NCBI RefSeq assembly: GCF_021026195.1
Contig: NZ_JAJNCT010000030.1
Span: 62,001-126,000 of the forward strand
DNA: 64,000 nucleotides
Direction: 5' to 3'
From: Comamonas koreensis
Lineage (GTDB): Bacteria; Pseudomonadota; Gammaproteobacteria; Burkholderiales; Burkholderiaceae_C
The first letter of the stretch is position 1. The number at the start of each line of letters is the position of its first letter. This document shows positions 62,671 to 64,000 of this stretch, in pieces. The notes below the pieces were generated by a model. It did no database searches, had not been told where the DNA came from, and saw only the letters and a list, made by a program, of their open reading frames with translations. The position numbers were made by a program, and so were the translations under genes.

Positions 62671-63747
62671 TCAGCCTTCGGTTCCGGTGGCGGCCGGGCC
62701 GTCCACCACGCCGTCTTCCGCAGGGCGCAGGCTGATGTTCAGGCTCTCGCGCACCTTGTTCTCGATCTCGATGGCGAGGTCGGGGTTCTCACGCAGGAAC
62801 TCACGCGAGTTGTCACGGCCCTGGCCGATCTTCTCGCCGTTGTAGGCGTACCAGGCACCGCTTTTCTCGATGATGCGGGCATTGACGCCCATGTCCAGGA
62901 TTTCGCCTTCGCGCGAGATGCCTTCGCCAAACAGAATGTCGAACTCGGCCGTCTTGAACGGAGGCGAGACCTTGTTCTTGACCACCTTGACCTTGGTTTC
63001 GTTGCCGATGGCCTCGTCACCGCGCTTGATGGTGCCGGTACGGCGGATATCGAGGCGCACCGAGGCGTAGAACTTCAGCGCATTGCCGCCGGTGGTGGTT
63101 TCGGGGCTGCCGAACATCACGCCGATCTTCATGCGGATCTGGTTGATGAAGATGACCATGCAGTTGGTCTTCTTGATCGTGCTGGTGAGCTTGCGCAGTG
63201 CCTGGCTCATCAGACGGGCTTGCAGACCGGGCAGCTGGTCACCCATTTCGCCTTCGATTTCAGCCTTGGGGGTCAGGGCCGCGACCGAGTCAACAACGAT
63301 CAGGTCCACTGCGCCGGAGCGCACTAGGCTATCAACGATTTCGAGCGCCTGCTCACCGGTGTCGGGCTGGCTGATCAGGATATCGCCCAGATTCACGCCC
63401 AGTTTTTGGGCATAGCTGGTGTCCAGCGCGTGCTCGGCATCGATAAAGGCGCAGGTGCCGCCCAGCTTTTGCATTTCGGCAATCACCTGCAGGGTCAAGG
63501 TGGTCTTGCCCGAGGATTCAGGGCCGTAGATTTCAACGACGCGGCCGCGTGGCAGGCCACCGACGCCCAGCGCAATGTCCAGGCCCAGCGAGCCGGTCGA
63601 CACCACCTGGATGTCCGAGACGGCCTCGCCTTCGCCGAGCTTCATGATGGTGCCCTTGCCGAACTGCTTTTCGATCTGGGCCAGTGCGGCGGCCAGCGCC
63701 TTGGCTTTTTCGCTGTTGGCTTCGGGCTTGGTTGCGGTGGCGTTCAT
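62671..63747 (-). CDS. recA: Recombinase A
   Basis: 358 residues. RecA forms the strand-exchange filament on ssDNA and triggers LexA self-cleavage. Walker A is GPESSGKTT, Walker [11 protein letters not shown]; the L2 region is [20 protein letters not shown]. The ATG at 63747 has AAGGAG nine bases upstream and starts [12 protein letters not shown] perfect LexA box lies about 50 bases upstream. The acidic/Gly-rich tail is shorter than in E. coli. Confidence 0.98.
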   Translation of the reverse strand: MNATATKPEANSEKAKALAAALAQIEKQFGKGTIMKLGEGEAVSDIQVVSTGSLGLDIALGVGGLPRGRVVEIYGPESSGKTTLTLQVIAEMQKLGGTCAFIDAEHALDTSYAQKLGVNLGDILISQPDTGEQALEIVDSLVRSGAVDLIVVDSVAALTPKAEIEGEMGDQLPGLQARLMSQALRKLTSTIKKTNCMVIFINQIRMKIGVMFGSPETTTGGNALKFYASVRLDIRRTGTIKRGDEAIGNETKVKVVKNKVSPPFKTAEFDILFGEGISREGEILDMGVNARIIEKSGAWYAYNGEKIGQGRDNSREFLRENPDLAIEIENKVRESLNISLRPAEDGVVDGPAATGTEG

Positions 63748-63795
63748 GGATTTCTCCTTGCGTTTGATGGTCATGTCTTCGATCTGGGGATCCAG

Positions 63796-63811
63796 CTGTT
63801 TGCATATACAG
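63796..63811 (-). promoter_or_regulatory. LexA (SOS) box of recA
   Basis: On the minus strand CTGT-ATATGCAA-ACAG matches the CTGT-N8-ACAG consensus exactly, with TATATG inside as a possible -10 element. Its position predicts LexA repression of recA-recX and induction by DNA damage. Confidence 0.88.
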
Positions 63812-63937
63812 GCTGGATGCTTGAACAGTAGTTTATGGGATGGGTATATTTTATAGAAGCATTTTTTTAGTCAGTTTGATTGACTATATGCACAATAGCG
63901 ACTTCGCCCTTTTTCAGCCCTTGCAGGCCCGTTTGCC

Positions 63938-64000
63938 ATGCCCATTCTTCTGCCCCACTTGCCCGATGACAGCTGGCGCTTGACCCATATGGGCCGCCTG
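63938..64000 (+). CDS. Start of a divergent gene (3' partial; MarR-like possible)
   Basis: Only the first 21 codons are in the window (MPILLPHLPDDSWRLTHMGR...). The WRLTHMGRL segment is reminiscent of MarR-family regulators found beside recA in Comamonadaceae, but the visible part is too short to be sure. The frame is blocked by a TAG at 63896-63898, so the start lies after that. Confidence 0.4.
   Translation, partial: MPILLPHLPDDSWRLTHMGRL

Overview
The window is about 64 kb of a high-GC (roughly 60-65 %) betaproteobacterial chromosome. Gene content points to Burkholderiales, most likely Comamonadaceae and plausibly Comamonas: DUF1631 and DUF3717 proteins, a Bug-type solute-binding protein, two YddG exporters, short-form ArgC, secDF-yajC, and recA-recX in familiar surroundings. 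No rRNA, tRNA, CRISPR array, prophage or recognisable insertion sequence was seen. Most of the window is ordinary core chromosome, with one AT-rich accessory island.

Layout. 1-6.8 kb: 3' part of dprA, then a leftward block of DUF1631, secF, secD, yajC. 7.1-11.8 kb: a large indolepyruvate ferredoxin oxidoreductase fusion (iorAB), whose start region is triplicated in tandem, and a divergent AsnC/Lrp regulator. 11.8-21.8 kb: mltA (its 5' end overlapped on the other strand by a 42-codon membrane ORF), an OmpA-like lipoprotein, then leftward yhdP, nitrilase, histidine kinase, response regulator. 21.9-32.9 kb: glnE, a candidate CU-rich small RNA, a GST, purB, yaeQ, a DUF3717/DUF1289 protein, a Mn2+ (yybP-ykoY) riboswitch with its TerC gene, a hypothetical gene, a YvlD-like membrane protein, a BepA-like protease and moaC.

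33-41.3 kb is the accessory island. It holds galE, a TfpX/TfpZ pilin accessory protein, GtrA, a methyltransferase, a GT2 glycosyltransferase, a membrane glycosyltransferase-like protein split by an apparent frameshift, a DPM1-like glycosyltransferase and two tandem type IV pilins. The first pilin lies behind a consensus sigma-54 promoter. I read this as pilin subunits plus a lipid-linked sugar route for modifying them or a surface glycan.

41.5-49 kb: FHA protein, a second TerC gene without a riboswitch, sucCD, argC, and a two-gene cytochrome operon fitting tsdB-tsdA (thiosulfate to tetrathionate). 49-57.7 kb: a leftward seven-gene operon (ABC importer plus a three-subunit flavin/iron-sulfur amine or opine oxidase), a divergent IclR regulator and a GhrA-like reductase. 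57.8-64 kb: two YddG paralogues flanking a 49-aa membrane protein that resembles the TsdA N-terminal anchor, then VOC, VF530, Bug, recX, recA (with a consensus LexA box) and the first codons of a divergent gene.

The least explained signals are the triplicated, translationally coupled start region of iorAB, the CU-rich RNA after glnE, the split glycosyltransferase in the pilin island, and the small proteins at 13016 and 58908.
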